From assembly GCA_029216955.1 (NCBI GenBank), contig JANAVB010044018.1, positions 225,172 to 289,171 of the forward strand: a stretch of 64,000 nt of DNA. The letters run 5' to 3'. This DNA is from Iris pallida. Taxonomy: Eukaryota > Streptophyta > Magnoliopsida > Asparagales > Iridaceae. The translations under genes were made by a program, and so were the position numbers. Below the pieces are notes generated by a model, which saw nothing but the letters and a program-made list of their open reading frames with translations, searched no databases and was not told the origin of the DNA. Shown one piece after another: positions 23,559-36,407 of the stretch (position 1 is the stretch's first letter; each line of letters begins with the position of its first letter).

Positions 23559-26500
23559 TATTATGTATCATTGGGAGTCATGCTGAAGCTCATTGGTGCA
23601 TACCACTAAGGATGCTATACTAAGACTTTTAAGGGTTATCCTTAACTCATTGGTGCATACCACTACGGATGCTAAACTAAGACTTCTAAGGTACTATTTG
23701 TAGGATACCTTCCTAAATTTCTGACACTATCTATCACATGGCACTAGCTTCCTATGCTTGACACTCATGGGATATACTCTTACTAAGGTACTTCAAGGAT
23801 CTGGCCTATATTTATTACACGAACCACTATGTTACTCATATCTTGAATGCTTCTGATACCAGAGGTTTACTCCTATCTTGGTATCCTAATACTAATCAAT
23901 CTGCTGGCACTTATCAATCACTCTAGGATACTTAACCCTACCTTGGCACTATAATGAAATATATTACTCCTACCCTTCAGGACACTATATACTTGTTACT
24001 GTTATCACACGAGTGCCACTCTATCCATCTTGCATCTCAAATGTTCATAATCCTCGCACCCTATACACTGGTAAAAGTCTCCATGCTCACTGAACTTATT
24101 CCCATATAAGTTACTTCTCCTCTCTCTATACTGAACACTTGTTACTCCTGCTCTCCCTGATACTCTATTACATGCCTCACCCCAACTTTGTCCTGATACT
24201 CCTAATTGATACTATTATCCATATCAACACTCACTGACTTTCACCTGATATACTATATCTAGCATAAGTTATTCATCTCAATACTAATACACCTGAATAC
24301 TCGCACGCTCTAGGTACTCCTGGTGGCAGATACCCACTCATAATTATACATGACACATGCACTAAATAACCTAGAATACTAACTTGGCACTATCCCACCT
24401 TACTGGCATACTACTGCTACCTCTAATACTCGACTCTTACTACATAATACTCATAAAACTTCCATAATGTACTTCACTTCACCATTATGCATTCTACACA
24501 TCATCCAATGTGCACTTATTTGCAAGATTCTAGATATTGCACTTCCTTCCTCTACCAATCACTCTATAACACATTCTCAACCTCAAATACTAGGTGGCGT
24601 ACCCTCACTAAACACATATTCACTCTAACCTGCAGGTTTATCTGTAACACATTACCCCTATTATTCCCTGCAAATACATACTCAGATTTTTCTCTTCCCT
24701 ACCAAATCCAGATTTCTAAGGCACCCCACACTTACCTCATACCTATTCCTACATAGATACACATATATAGGACATGCATGATTAAGGGTGAGCATAAATC
24801 GGTTTTAGAACCGAAAATCGACCCGATCCGACCCGAAATAGAGATTCGGCTCAGTTTTTTTAACAAAGAGGGTCGAAGTTCGGTTTTAATATTTCAGTAA
24901 ATCGGTTTTCGGTTCGGGTGACGGGTTTGAGATTCGATTTCCGGCCTGAACCGTAAATCGCTTAAATATAGGTAAATTTACCAAAATACCCCCTGACTTA
25001 TATATACCACAAAACCCTAAATCTAAGTTGGCTTTCTCTCTCATCTACATTCAGTCGCTATCCCCTCTTTCTCGACTATCGCCTATCCCCCTCTCTCTCT
25101 TTCTCTCAATGAAACAACAAGGGCCTCCTCTTCCTCTCCCCATTCTCTGTTTTTTCTTGCGGCCATCGTGAAGCATGGGTCAAATCCTTCCAACATCGTC
25201 ACCGACTTGTCACCCTCCTCTGGAACTCGTTCTCTACTACGTAGGTGGGTGCCATCTGTTCACTAGATTGGGTGACAAAGTTGAAGATGGTCCCGAAGTT
25301 GAGATGGCGGATGCAGCTGAGGACTAGCGGTCGGTTGGGATCACCGTCACAGGTGCTCTTCTCCTCCGCTTTGCTCCTCTTCATGTCCGTCGGTTTCACG
25401 TTCTACTGCTACACTTGGTAAAAATTTCTTCTCCTCTTGATCTGTTCTTCTTTTTTCTTAGAATTAATAGTAAAATCATACATTTTTTGTTGATTTTTTT
25501 GTCTATTTTTTGTGGGAATATCTGTCCAGAATGAATGTGTATTTTGTGATCTAATTTTTTGAGTTAATTTATTTGATTCGCATATCTTGTGTTAATTTAT
25601 TTGATCTCATTTTTTTCCTTTTTTTAATCCAAATGAATGTATATTTTGTCTTTCGATATTAAGTTGGAATATCTGTCCATAATATCAAAATCAATTTTAT
25701 TTAGGTATAAAATTTTGTGAAGGACCTATTTGTTCGGTTAAAACCGAATCGACCGAAATCGAGATGTTTTATTTCGGTTCGATTTTATATGGTTTGTATA
25801 AATTCGGTTCAGTTTTCGATTTTTAGAAAATCGGTTTTCGGTTTAAACAGTTTTTAGATATACGGTTCGGTTCAGACCGAACTGAACGTTGCTCACCCCT
25901 ATACATGATAACACTAATACCAACTCCTGGAATCACAACTGGTACTCTACTCTCCTATCTATCATTGGTACCAATACTAACTATACTGACACCTACTATA
26001 AAATTATTAATACAATGATAATGTACTATGAGTTATCTCTAGATTGACGCCTATAACTCACATGCCCAACTAGGAATCACCTATAAACCACAATCTACAC
26101 TCCTAACAATCAACACTGATACTCAAAGACACAAACCTATTTGTAAGCTAGCAAACTACTACACCATCTAGGGAACCTGAAAAATAATTGAACGAAACAC
26201 TATAAAGAGCTGGAGTAGAGGTACTAAGGATATCTATATCCTGAGCTAATAAGGTGATAGAAATAAATTATGTTGTAATAGAAATGGTGTGATAGAGATG
26301 ATATGTTAACTAATTTAAGATATAATCTGATAATCATATATGTCTATCCGTAATCATGTTATCCAATCCTCACCATGCCAGTATGTATAGATGCGATAAT
26401 CGATAGAGTCCATGAATGAGGTATATACATCTATAATCATGTTATATAGAATTCTCACCATGCCGACCGGTATGGCTGCGAGAAACTCTAAATTCCATAA

Positions 26501-26600
26501 CCAAGATAAGTCTATCCAAAATCAGGCTCTATGTCTTCGCCACGCTAGCAAGTATGGCTGCAATAAACTCTATACTCCATAACCAGGACATACATTTAAC
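23559..26600 (-). other. Internal region of element C, right part
   Basis: It is native element C sequence outside the hAT at 24783-25901. A 57-bp unit starting CTCATTGGTGCATACCACTA is repeated at 23589 and 23646. Three decayed units with GTATGGCTGC(A/G)A(G/T)AAACTC-like cores lie at 26370-26590. No recognisable coding motif is present. A TCTGATACCA at about 23854 looks like a reversed primer site but has no LTR end beside it. The right boundary with the 5' LTR is approximate. Confidence 0.4.
24783..25901. mobile_element. Non-autonomous hAT element, about 1.1 kb
   Basis: It begins TAAGGGTGAGCA and ends TGCTCACCCCTA, inverted copies of the plant hAT terminus. Eight-base flanks TGCATGAT (24775-24782) and TACATGAT (25902-25909) form a TSD with one mismatch. 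CGGTTTTCGGTT-type subterminal repeats follow on both sides. The interior (about 25020-25420) is richer in GC and may be captured DNA, but no transposase or known domain was recognised. Confidence 0.88.
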
Positions 26601-29428
26601 TTTCATATTGTCCTCATCAAATATGTTTTTAGAATATACTTTAACTTAGTCCATAAAATTCATCTGATATAAAATCACAGTCAACAACGAACTCCAATAA
26701 TCAAATTTAACACCAAACACTAAGACTCAATTTCAATGATGAACAAGGAAGAGTAGACAAGAATAAGTGGAAACAGATTTCGAGATAGAGTTTATAGCGA
26801 GATTCTTAGGGGTCATTCCAAGAATCTTTCAAGGAATCCTAATTTTGATTGAGTATTCACTCATCATAATATCCTATGGACCATAGTAGATAGGGCAACC
26901 ATTATCTAAGTCATCTGGAAAAAAATATATCCAGTCAGGATTGGAGTGAAGTATACCTATAATAACAGTTTCAATAAATGATAAAGACTATGTAACAGTA
27001 AATAGAGAGAATATATAAGATAACGTATCATGTACATGAATGCAACAAGGCATGGAAGAACTGTAAATAACATACGAACAAGAACATCATGTACAATAAC
27101 CAGGAATTAACTATCTAAGTGAGCGAGCACTAATTTGAACATGTGATCGGCTAGGGAACTTGCACAAAGATATATGGCCTGGTTAATCATACTTGCGGTG
27201 TATGATCAATACTGACAAGGAACAAAAACATGCACATAGAGGTTATGATCACATATCAACACTAATACTCCCCGCTCCCGACTGGTATATTGGATCCAAT
27301 CATGGTATGTTATGGCACGGGATTTTTTGAGAAGGTCACGATCCTTCGCAGGTTATTGTCCATACAATGCACAATACAACAACAAGGCTTACACAAGGTA
27401 CACCAAGATATACAAGAAATAACATCCCATGATGGGATCCAAAAACTACCAATCCGTGTAATAAATGTGTCAAGTGACCATGGATATCTATAGTAAATAT
27501 AAAAAACATAGAAGATATCATAAACGGGAAATTATCAAAAAATGTACTCACCTGAAATCCGATATAAAGTATCAATAGTATCGAAAGTGCCTCAGAGACC
27601 TAAATATGGAATACCAATGTCAATTGGTGTTTTGGAATCATAAACATGCTATACTAGCTCAATACTAGGTCTCTAAGTCATTTCTAAGTCAAACTAGGTC
27701 AACTAGGTCAATACCTTGATAATCTAGGCCAAGCTAGGTCATATCAAGGTTTTTAGGTTCATACCTTATCATACCAAGGTATTCTAGTCTATATTAGGCC
27801 GTACCCTATGTATCTGCCTATCTAGTATAGGCCCTATAATACAATATCCTAACCTATTTACCCAATATCTTATGTATTACCCTTATACCTTAATACAAGG
27901 TAAGCCAATTACCATACCATACCCAATACCCTATCACAAGGGTAAAATCAATTACTTTACCTATTATCCTATGCCTCTACATATGGGTGATACCCAAATC
28001 CATATCCCTAGGTAACCAAAACCTTATCACATACCCATATGTTATAGATCAAATCCAACCTAAACATACCCATCATTTTACCTATACTCTATGATACTAC
28101 ACACACACACACACTCAACATACACAAACTGCACCCTACTACTGCCTATAAGAAGACAACAAATAGCAGTCAACCCCCTGGCCCTTGTGCAGGTCTTGCA
28201 CATATTGCCGTTGCTTCAAATACCTCTCTTCTTCAATTTTCTACTCATTTTCTATTCAATGTTGTACACAACCCTATAACAAGACTACTGCAGGCTACTA
28301 CTTCCTTTTTGTATTCTTGTGCACACATATGAAGCCCTTTACACATTCTTCCTTCTTATTAGCTAACCCCTGCTACTAACTTCTACTTCTCAATTCTAGA
28401 CTCCCCTATACAAGTTACTGCTGCTATTGCTCATGCTTCCTGTTAATGCTCTTCTGTCTTCCCTAGCCTGCTGCCTATTAATGCCCTAATGCTTCTACTG
28501 CCCTACTGCTATAGTCACTATCTACTAGCTTGTTACAGTTCATAACTGATGCTATATACGGCAAAGTAGCCTAGCAGCAGTTGCTGATGTGCATTAGAAG
28601 ACCCCCCCTCCACTTTACTAATCCATACATACCACCTAATACCCTTGTCCCATTACATCTGTTGTTGCTTATATATATGCTATTGCCCTTAATTATTGTC
28701 ACTATTTTGCTAGTACCCAAGCAAGCAGTGGTAGCACTGCTACTGTTCTAATCTGCCCCTCTTTATTTATCCCTTGTTGTACATGTCATGACCCACTCTC
28801 GCTTTTTGGGATACGAGTACGTAGCCAAGCCCAGCCTACGCCGATCGCGATATCGACGATAGTTTGCTGTCGAGACCTCAATATCAAATACAACAAAATC
28901 ATATCTAATTGCTCATTCACAACAACTATTCCATTTATAAATTTGAAAATACAACAAATTGATATTCAAGAACAAATCTGCTAAATATTTATATTCAATT
29001 ACTATCTAATCTATCTAGAATCTAAGGTCGGCCTCCAAGATCTCTATCTCCCCAGAAATGTGCAAAGTGTATAAGACAACATGGCAAGTCACCTGCAACG
29101 ATCCAATTAGAAAAGGTACAAAGTATAATCCTATTAGAATAATGTAACTTAACACAAAAATAAGCTAGCTAGACAAGTAGGGATGCAATAGAAAATAAAA
29201 GAAACATGTATATGAACTGGAAACAATAAACATGTACAAGACACCACTATCAAGAACATGTATGAACATGACAACTAGCACAAATCATGTAAAACTAACA
29301 TACGGTGTGCGTGAAATACCTTTCGACATGTGAACGACTGGGCTAACATGACACATTATATAAATGGCTATCCAAAATAAAAAGGTATGGCTAACCCATA
29401 CGTGAGATGTATGACATAGCTATCCACA

Positions 29429-30924
29429 TGTCACGCCCCAGTCCCAAAGTATATAGGACTAAGAACGCAAGCATGCCAGCTAATATGATATAAAATAAGT
29501 TTCCAATTTAATAGACTTACGCTAGATATACTACGCTAAAGAAGTGTACTAAACCTACGCTATCACAACTATATTTCAGTCCACGTATAGGTAAATAAAG
29601 CAAGAATGAACGATATATAATATAGTCGGTCGCCCTATAATACACATGCTCGAGCAAACTCAAGAATAAAAGTAAGTTTGCAAAGCTAGGCTAATAAGTA
29701 GAGTATATGATGATAAAAAATATTTAAAAAACAAAAGAATGACTAAATAATACTACAAGCAGTACCTGAAGCATGAAGACGCAAATATACTATCCATCTA
29801 TCTATCTATCTATCTATATATGCTCCGCAATAACCTGGAGAGATCACCAGGTCCTCAAAGGGACGTAACAAGATACATAAGGAACATGCCATAATATAAA
29901 CTGAATAAATAAACATGAAATAAATAGCGCGGATCATAACACGGTCCAGTATCCCATCGTCGAAGTAGCGAACCACCCGTACAACCAAACAAGGACAAGA
30001 GGTAACACACTATTCTACGACAAGACACTATTCCATGCCATAATACATACTGAATGAATATTTTGAACCACCACATGGTCCACTATCTCATCGTTAAAAC
30101 AGTGAACCACACCTACAACCAAACAAGGACAAGGTGTGACCCACTATTCCATGACAAGATATTGTCCCATGTTATGGTTAGGGATAAGTACAACATCTCA
30201 CCGTACTCTGTGAATAGATGTTAAAGACAACGTTGGGCATATGGGTAGGTGATAAGTATATAGCACTGAATAACATGTCGATGTCAGATCATGAGCCGAT
30301 GCTATGAACTTGAGCTACGAGCCAAATATGAAACTATAAAACTATGAGGCTCATGACTCCATAGTCTCCTCCAAAGATTACGTAGTCTAAAGGGGCTGTC
30401 CGATACGCCTACTAGTAGTCTTCTCCTCCCATGAATGATTCAAGTTATATCCATGACTCGAACAACCCATATATATCAATACGAGTCACTAAACTAGACA
30501 TAATCTAAATTCTACATGCACGGACACATGAACCGCCCATATCGATAGCTAGTCGAATGCGGAAGCTCGTGCCAACATAATGAACCCTCACCTACAGTGT
30601 CATGTAATGCTACGTGTCAAGGCATGGAAGTTACACAAATTTTGGAAAACGTCTTCTGCACAACTAAGTCACACACACACATATCATACCAATGCCATCA
30701 TCGATATCGCCCAAGTCATACTCGGGCGCATATCACTATAGCTACTACTAATAGAAAAGAAGAACAGACATAAATATTTAAACAGGATAATTGATGGCAA
30801 GGTATCTTGTCTGAAACTTCAGAAACAGAGTAATTATCGCTTCGGCTCCAACTGCAGCAGAACAATCACGAAGTCCTAAACTATAAATAAACTAAATCAA
30901 TACTATCTTCAAGGCAACCCATTA

Positions 30925-30984
<60 letters not shown>

Positions 30985-31258
30985 ACGTCTTCTGCACAAC
31001 TAAGTCACACACACACATATCATACCAATGCCATCATCGATATCGCCCAAGTCATACTCGGGCGCATATCACTATAGCTACTACTAATTGAAAAGAAGAA
31101 CAGACATAAATATTTAAACAGGATAATTGATGGCAAGGTATCTTGTCTGGAACTTCAGAAACAGAGTAATTATCGGTTCGGCTCCAACTGCAGCAGAATA
31201 ATCACGAAGTCCTAAACTATAAATAAACTAAATCAATACTATCTTCAAGGCAACCCAT

Positions 31259-31314
<56 letters not shown>

Positions 31315-33083
31315 TCGATCACATATACTAACTAACTAGTATTCAACAACATATAATATACCCTCCACATATAGTATCGTGATAACATGAAATAATATTT
31401 ATAATATAAATATAATAATTTTAAATTCTGAAAGAAATCTAAATTACTTTAGAAATAATAAGATTTGATGTCAAAATATACAAGAAATATTACATATTAT
31501 ATATGGGTATAACTAGTCAACAACCATAAGTAACACTCAACTATATATACCATCAATTCTACTATATATGACACCATGTTATTTTAGGAAATTAATATTT
31601 AAGTCTCCAAAATATATACTTTTATTTCTGAAAAAATAAACATTAATTTTTTAATATATTTAATATATAAATATTTTAGAAAAAAATAAGTACATATAAA
31701 CTAGTTCATAAATCACGCAACTATGCCATAGGGGTTCTGATTTAGAAAGCGAATCGACATAAAAATATAGAAAATATATATTCTAAAAATAATAAAAATA
31801 AATTAGAGAAATTTATATTCAATTAATCAGATTTATATCAAATTAAACTCTTATGAAGTTTAGAGATCAAGTAGTCGGGTTACGGTGGACTTTTCAGTAT
31901 CCGAAAAACTGGTATCATGGAAACGATGCCATAAACGCATGAAATACTTGCAAATATATACAAAAAAATTATTCTATATGGTAGATATAGATGTTAGAGA
32001 CCTTACCAAGGTTTTTTGGAGATAAATCGGGGTTCGAAGTCGTCGGGAAGGTCTACGCACCGAAATAGATAATTCTGGATACGTTTTAGTGTAATGGACG
32101 CCACGGACAAACAAAGTGGAACAATGTAAGTTAGCGAATACATCAAATTAGACACATAGGGTTATCTATTAATTTTGTTTTTAGACGAAATAGATGAGAA
32201 AAAGTATTTAAAATCTATTTTATAAGATGAAAAACCTGGGTTCAAATTTTTTTACGGCTAGCAATAACCATCAAGTTCGGCCTCTAAACGACCAAATAAG
32301 TGGATGAAACTCCTCCGAGGTTTGATAGGGTCAAAGTGGGGTCTTTTGGAGTCGTCATGGAGGTGGTGGAGTGTATGAAAGTTGAGGAAAAAGGTGTTTT
32401 GGGTGGTCGGCCATGAGACTTGGTAGCCATCGGCCAAAGAGAAGAGGGGTTGGGGTTTTGAGTATGGAGGAGGGGTGGTCGGCCTATGGGGCTTTATATG
32501 AAAGAAGATTGAATTGATTTGTTAGAGATTTGGTCAACCAATCAACTAATATGGCAAGTTGGGTAGGCTAATTTTGGTCTAAAAAATTATTCTGATTGAA
32601 CTGAACACGGAAAAGACTATAAATGAGTCTCATGTGCCATTTGAAAATATGTAGCATATGAGAACTCAATTGAGTGGGACAACATTGGCAGGTGTGTAGT
32701 AGGCTTAAAATGTGTCAAAATTATATATTGGTTCGTTTGGGTTGGATCGAAATTGAGTACCAAAATTAAATTGGAAAGTACGACATGTTTCCGGTAGATA
32801 GACAAATGGCCTAAATTGATCCGAAAGTTGTGTGACAAAAATAGAATACAAAAGAACACGTTCGAGTGGGACATGATATATTAAAATGAAGGTAAACTTG
32901 TCTCGGTCAAAATACATGAAGGAAGTTTCAAGTTATTGGCATTTCGGGTACTCCAAAAATCAAAGCTACGGAATGGTATATATTATGATAAATAATAATA
33001 GTGGAAAAAATTATCTATTAATAACTATATTAAATAAAAATACAAATAATAAAAAAATAACTCTAAAATCTAGGAGGCTTACA
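29429..33083 (-). mobile_element. Family-A solo LTR, copy 2
   Basis: It starts TGTCACGCCCC and ends GAGGCTTACA, with an exact 5-bp TSD CCACA on both sides (29424-29428, 33084-33088). At 3655 bp it is larger than copy 3 mainly because of an internal duplication. A minus-strand TATAAAG (about 32492-32498) may be its promoter. It is inserted inside the family-B solo LTR. No coding capacity is seen. Confidence 0.88.
30647..31313. repeat. 336-bp tandem duplication with AT tracts
   Basis: The block 30647-30924 recurs at 30983-31260 with about four base differences, and each copy is followed by an (AT)n tract of about 50 bases. The repeat distance is exactly 336 throughout. Confidence 0.95.
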
Positions 33084-34144
33084 CCACAATGATAATAATT
33101 GGGGTTTGTTCATATATCTACTTAGTATTTTTCCTTATGACTCACTAAACAGTCAATAAACGAACAATGATACAACAAGTCCTATCGTGTCACAATCATG
33201 TCTCAACATGATAGAAAATAAAAATACAATGATGAATAGCATTATAATGTAATAAGAACATAAAGCAATAGTGTACTTGCCTGAATTCCTGAACGAACTG
33301 GTTTGACAAGTTGATGAAAAGATGGAACTCTGGCCTAAAAGCTATCAAACCATACCATACCATCTACCACGAACCCATGTACGAATAACCACAAGTTAGA
33401 TCTAAAATCTCATTCTAAAAGTAGTAGCTAGTGGCTAACGAGTTAACCTAATTAATTCTATTTAATTCAGGAATAAATTATCTAAAATCTTAATTTAATC
33501 TAATTATGTTCTGAAATAAAATTTAAAAACTAATTTTGGCTTTAGAAAGTTATGGTTACAAATTTCGGACCCATGGCATGCAAATCGAGACGTACAGTTA
33601 ACTAACTATTCAAAAGTTACGAACTCAATGATTTGAGGTTGAATCTCAGTAGATTTTAGCACCATGAGTGCACTGGAATCGACCGTGCCGCAAAATCACA
33701 ATTTGGTCAATAGTTATCGCCGTTATGGGTAACTATTACCAAATTAGTAAATCATCGGTCAAATATGAGTTCGAAGAATAAATAAAATAATAAACAAATT
33801 TATGAATTTCTAGAAAAATTATATATTGTATCCTCGTGTCATATTTTCAAATTTTCAAATGGGTCATAAAACAGAGTTCGAAATCTCTCGGAATCTCGAA
33901 AACAGTACAATGCGTCAATATTTGGATAGCCGGAACTCAAATAAATCTCTAAAAATTCACGTAAATAATTACAGAATATAAAATACATTTTTGGAAAGCT
34001 AAGCTCGATACTATTCTAAAAAATGGCACGTGAAAAGGATGTTGGAGTTGATCGCAATCGCTTCGCGAAGTTGAGGAGTAACCAAGATCAATCCACAAAG
34101 GAGGATGTTGGAAATAATTAGGGTTTATGAATATACATGTATAT

Positions 34145-34148
<4 letters not shown>

Positions 34149-34196
<48 letters not shown>
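34149..34196. repeat. (GA)n microsatellite in the family-B solo LTR
   Basis: About 24 GA units replace the short GAGAGAGAGG found in the other two family-B LTRs at the same position. Confidence 0.95.
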
Positions 34197-34198
<2 letters not shown>

Positions 34199-36407
34199 GG
34201 CGGATACTATTGGACGCCGATAGGGGGGCTCGCCATGGTAGCTGACTGGGTAAATGTCTTATTAAATTATAGAAATTTAATAAAAAATTATTTTAACTCC
34301 AAATAAATTCAAATAAATTCCAAAAAATTCTAGAAAAATTCTAGAAAATACTAGAATTTTTTAAGTGTCTAGAACCTAAATAAAACGTTTTGTATCAAAA
34401 TATCATCGTGTGATCCCATAGTAAATCCCAAAATTCTATGAAAAAATAAATTCTATGGGTTTTAGTTACCTAAAAATCCCCAAAAATTCTAGAAAAATCC
34501 TAGAATATTCTAGAAAATATTTCTAATCATCTAGACCCCAAATAAAAATATCTGGTCTCAAAATAACCTCTAATGACTTTACAGTAAATCATGAAAGTCC
34601 TAAAAATAATAAACCCTAAAATATTAAATACCTAAAAATATCCAAAAATTCTACAAAATATAAAATAGATAAATAATATATCTAGGGCTACCTGGAGACG
34701 TGACCATAAGTTACTTAATTTTACCATACTTCGCCTATAGCCTTAGGTACAACCTCCTTGTGATCCCAAAATCGAATTCTTAGTTAAAATTTTCTAACAT
34801 AAATATTTAAAATAAGCAAAGTTAACATTTGAAAACAGTGGTTACAGCACATACATATAGTAGTATGCTTCCTTCCATAGCAGCAACTTGCTGCCATGTG
34901 CCTGCCACTGCCTTAATGGCTAACCCCCATTGCCTATCTCCCATATGTTGTCCATTCTTCCTGTTATGATGTTGGCAAACAACATGGTAGCAACTGCTAC
35001 TGCTGGCCTAATTCATCTACTGTTAATGCTTATTCTAGTTCACATGGTTTTTCCTAGCTACATGATCCCCTACATCTAGCTATCTCTCTATTAATCAAAC
35101 TATCTATCTAACTATATGTTTACTTATCTATCTATACAACTATTTAGCTAACTATCTATATGTCTATCAATCTCACTATCTATATATCTAACCAAATGAC
35201 TAATACACTCACACCCATATATATGTATACATGTATGAGTATAGATACCTATATGGATAAATAGCTCTCTCTCTCTCTCTAACTAGCGACTCATCATTCC
35301 ATCTAATGGCAAACACACACACATGTATCTAAATGTGACACACACCTACATGGGTGTATCTACATACACACACATGCCCTATAGGCCTACACACATGCAC
35401 AACTAAAAACACACGAACACTTGGTATGCATCACCCCCGTATCGTACTTGTCTACAATACGCTTGTGAACAACCAAGATACCTATACCAAACCTTGTCCG
35501 AATCCTACCAAAATACATGAGCAAGTCTAAAATACTTATATAAATATGATTAGTGCAATTCGAAGCTAGTGTCAAGTGTATGTGTAATTGGACATGTGTG
35601 TCACAAGTGTCAGAGAAACAAATCTCCCAAATTATCCTGTATTCTACCATATCATGATAGGACCTATACGTATCCGATTATGGACATGAACTAAACACAC
35701 ACAACCAAATCAATTCTAAATAGATCTAATCAACCAAATGATAAACAGTTGGTACACCATTCTCGGAATTCCTTCCAAAATGGCACAAAATCCAATATAA
35801 CTTTCACATAGAGAGTCATTAGTCTCAAACTTCTTCTTGTGGGTAGTACTAGTCCACGGGTGAATTCCTAAGGGCCAAATAGAACAATTAGAGTCTAATT
35901 AAAAAGAAAAATGAGATATATACCTATTGGGAGATGGATTTCCAAGAAAAAGCCAAATGGACACAATTCGGACACGTAGCTCCTAGCAAATGGACTCCTC
36001 TTCTAGTGCTCCTAGTCTCCGAGCTCTTAGGATTCTTCAAGTGAAGACAATGAGAGCGATGGATGAGATATTAAGTAGAATTTGAAAGATATTGGTGGAG
36101 GGACTCAAATTGGGAAGAACACCAAAATGAGAGGAATTGACTCAATGAATGAAATGACAGCATGAGTCTCTCTTCTCTACATGTGGGCGACCAATATAGC
36201 TAGGTTTTACTAATCCAAAATGTCCAACATTCCCTCCAAATGTTGTCATGTGGGCTAATTAATGCATAAAAGGCTCTAAACCTATTACGGTAAATGATAT
36301 AATCCTTATTTAATTAAATGGTCATGACTAATGGGTCTAACTGGGACTAGTCCAATGATTTGGTCCATAAATCATGGTAATTATTGTGCTCTAGTCTTAT
36401 GTCTAGA

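Larger units (their letters stand above)
28784..34846 (-). mobile_element. Family-B solo LTR, split by a family-A LTR
   Basis: It starts TGTCATGACCC and ends GTGGTTACA. Flanks are GTACA (28779-28783) and GCACA (34847-34851). Copy A of element C gives the empty site near 10410-10425. Without the nested insertion the length is about 2.4 kb, the same as the family-B LTRs at 17-23 kb, and sequence matches run along 28784-29428 and 33089-34700. No internal region is attached. Confidence 0.85.

Noticed and set aside
23854..23864. TCTGATACCA as a reversed initiator-Met primer site for element C
   Set aside because: No LTR end lies beside it and copy B does not extend this far, so it is probably chance.
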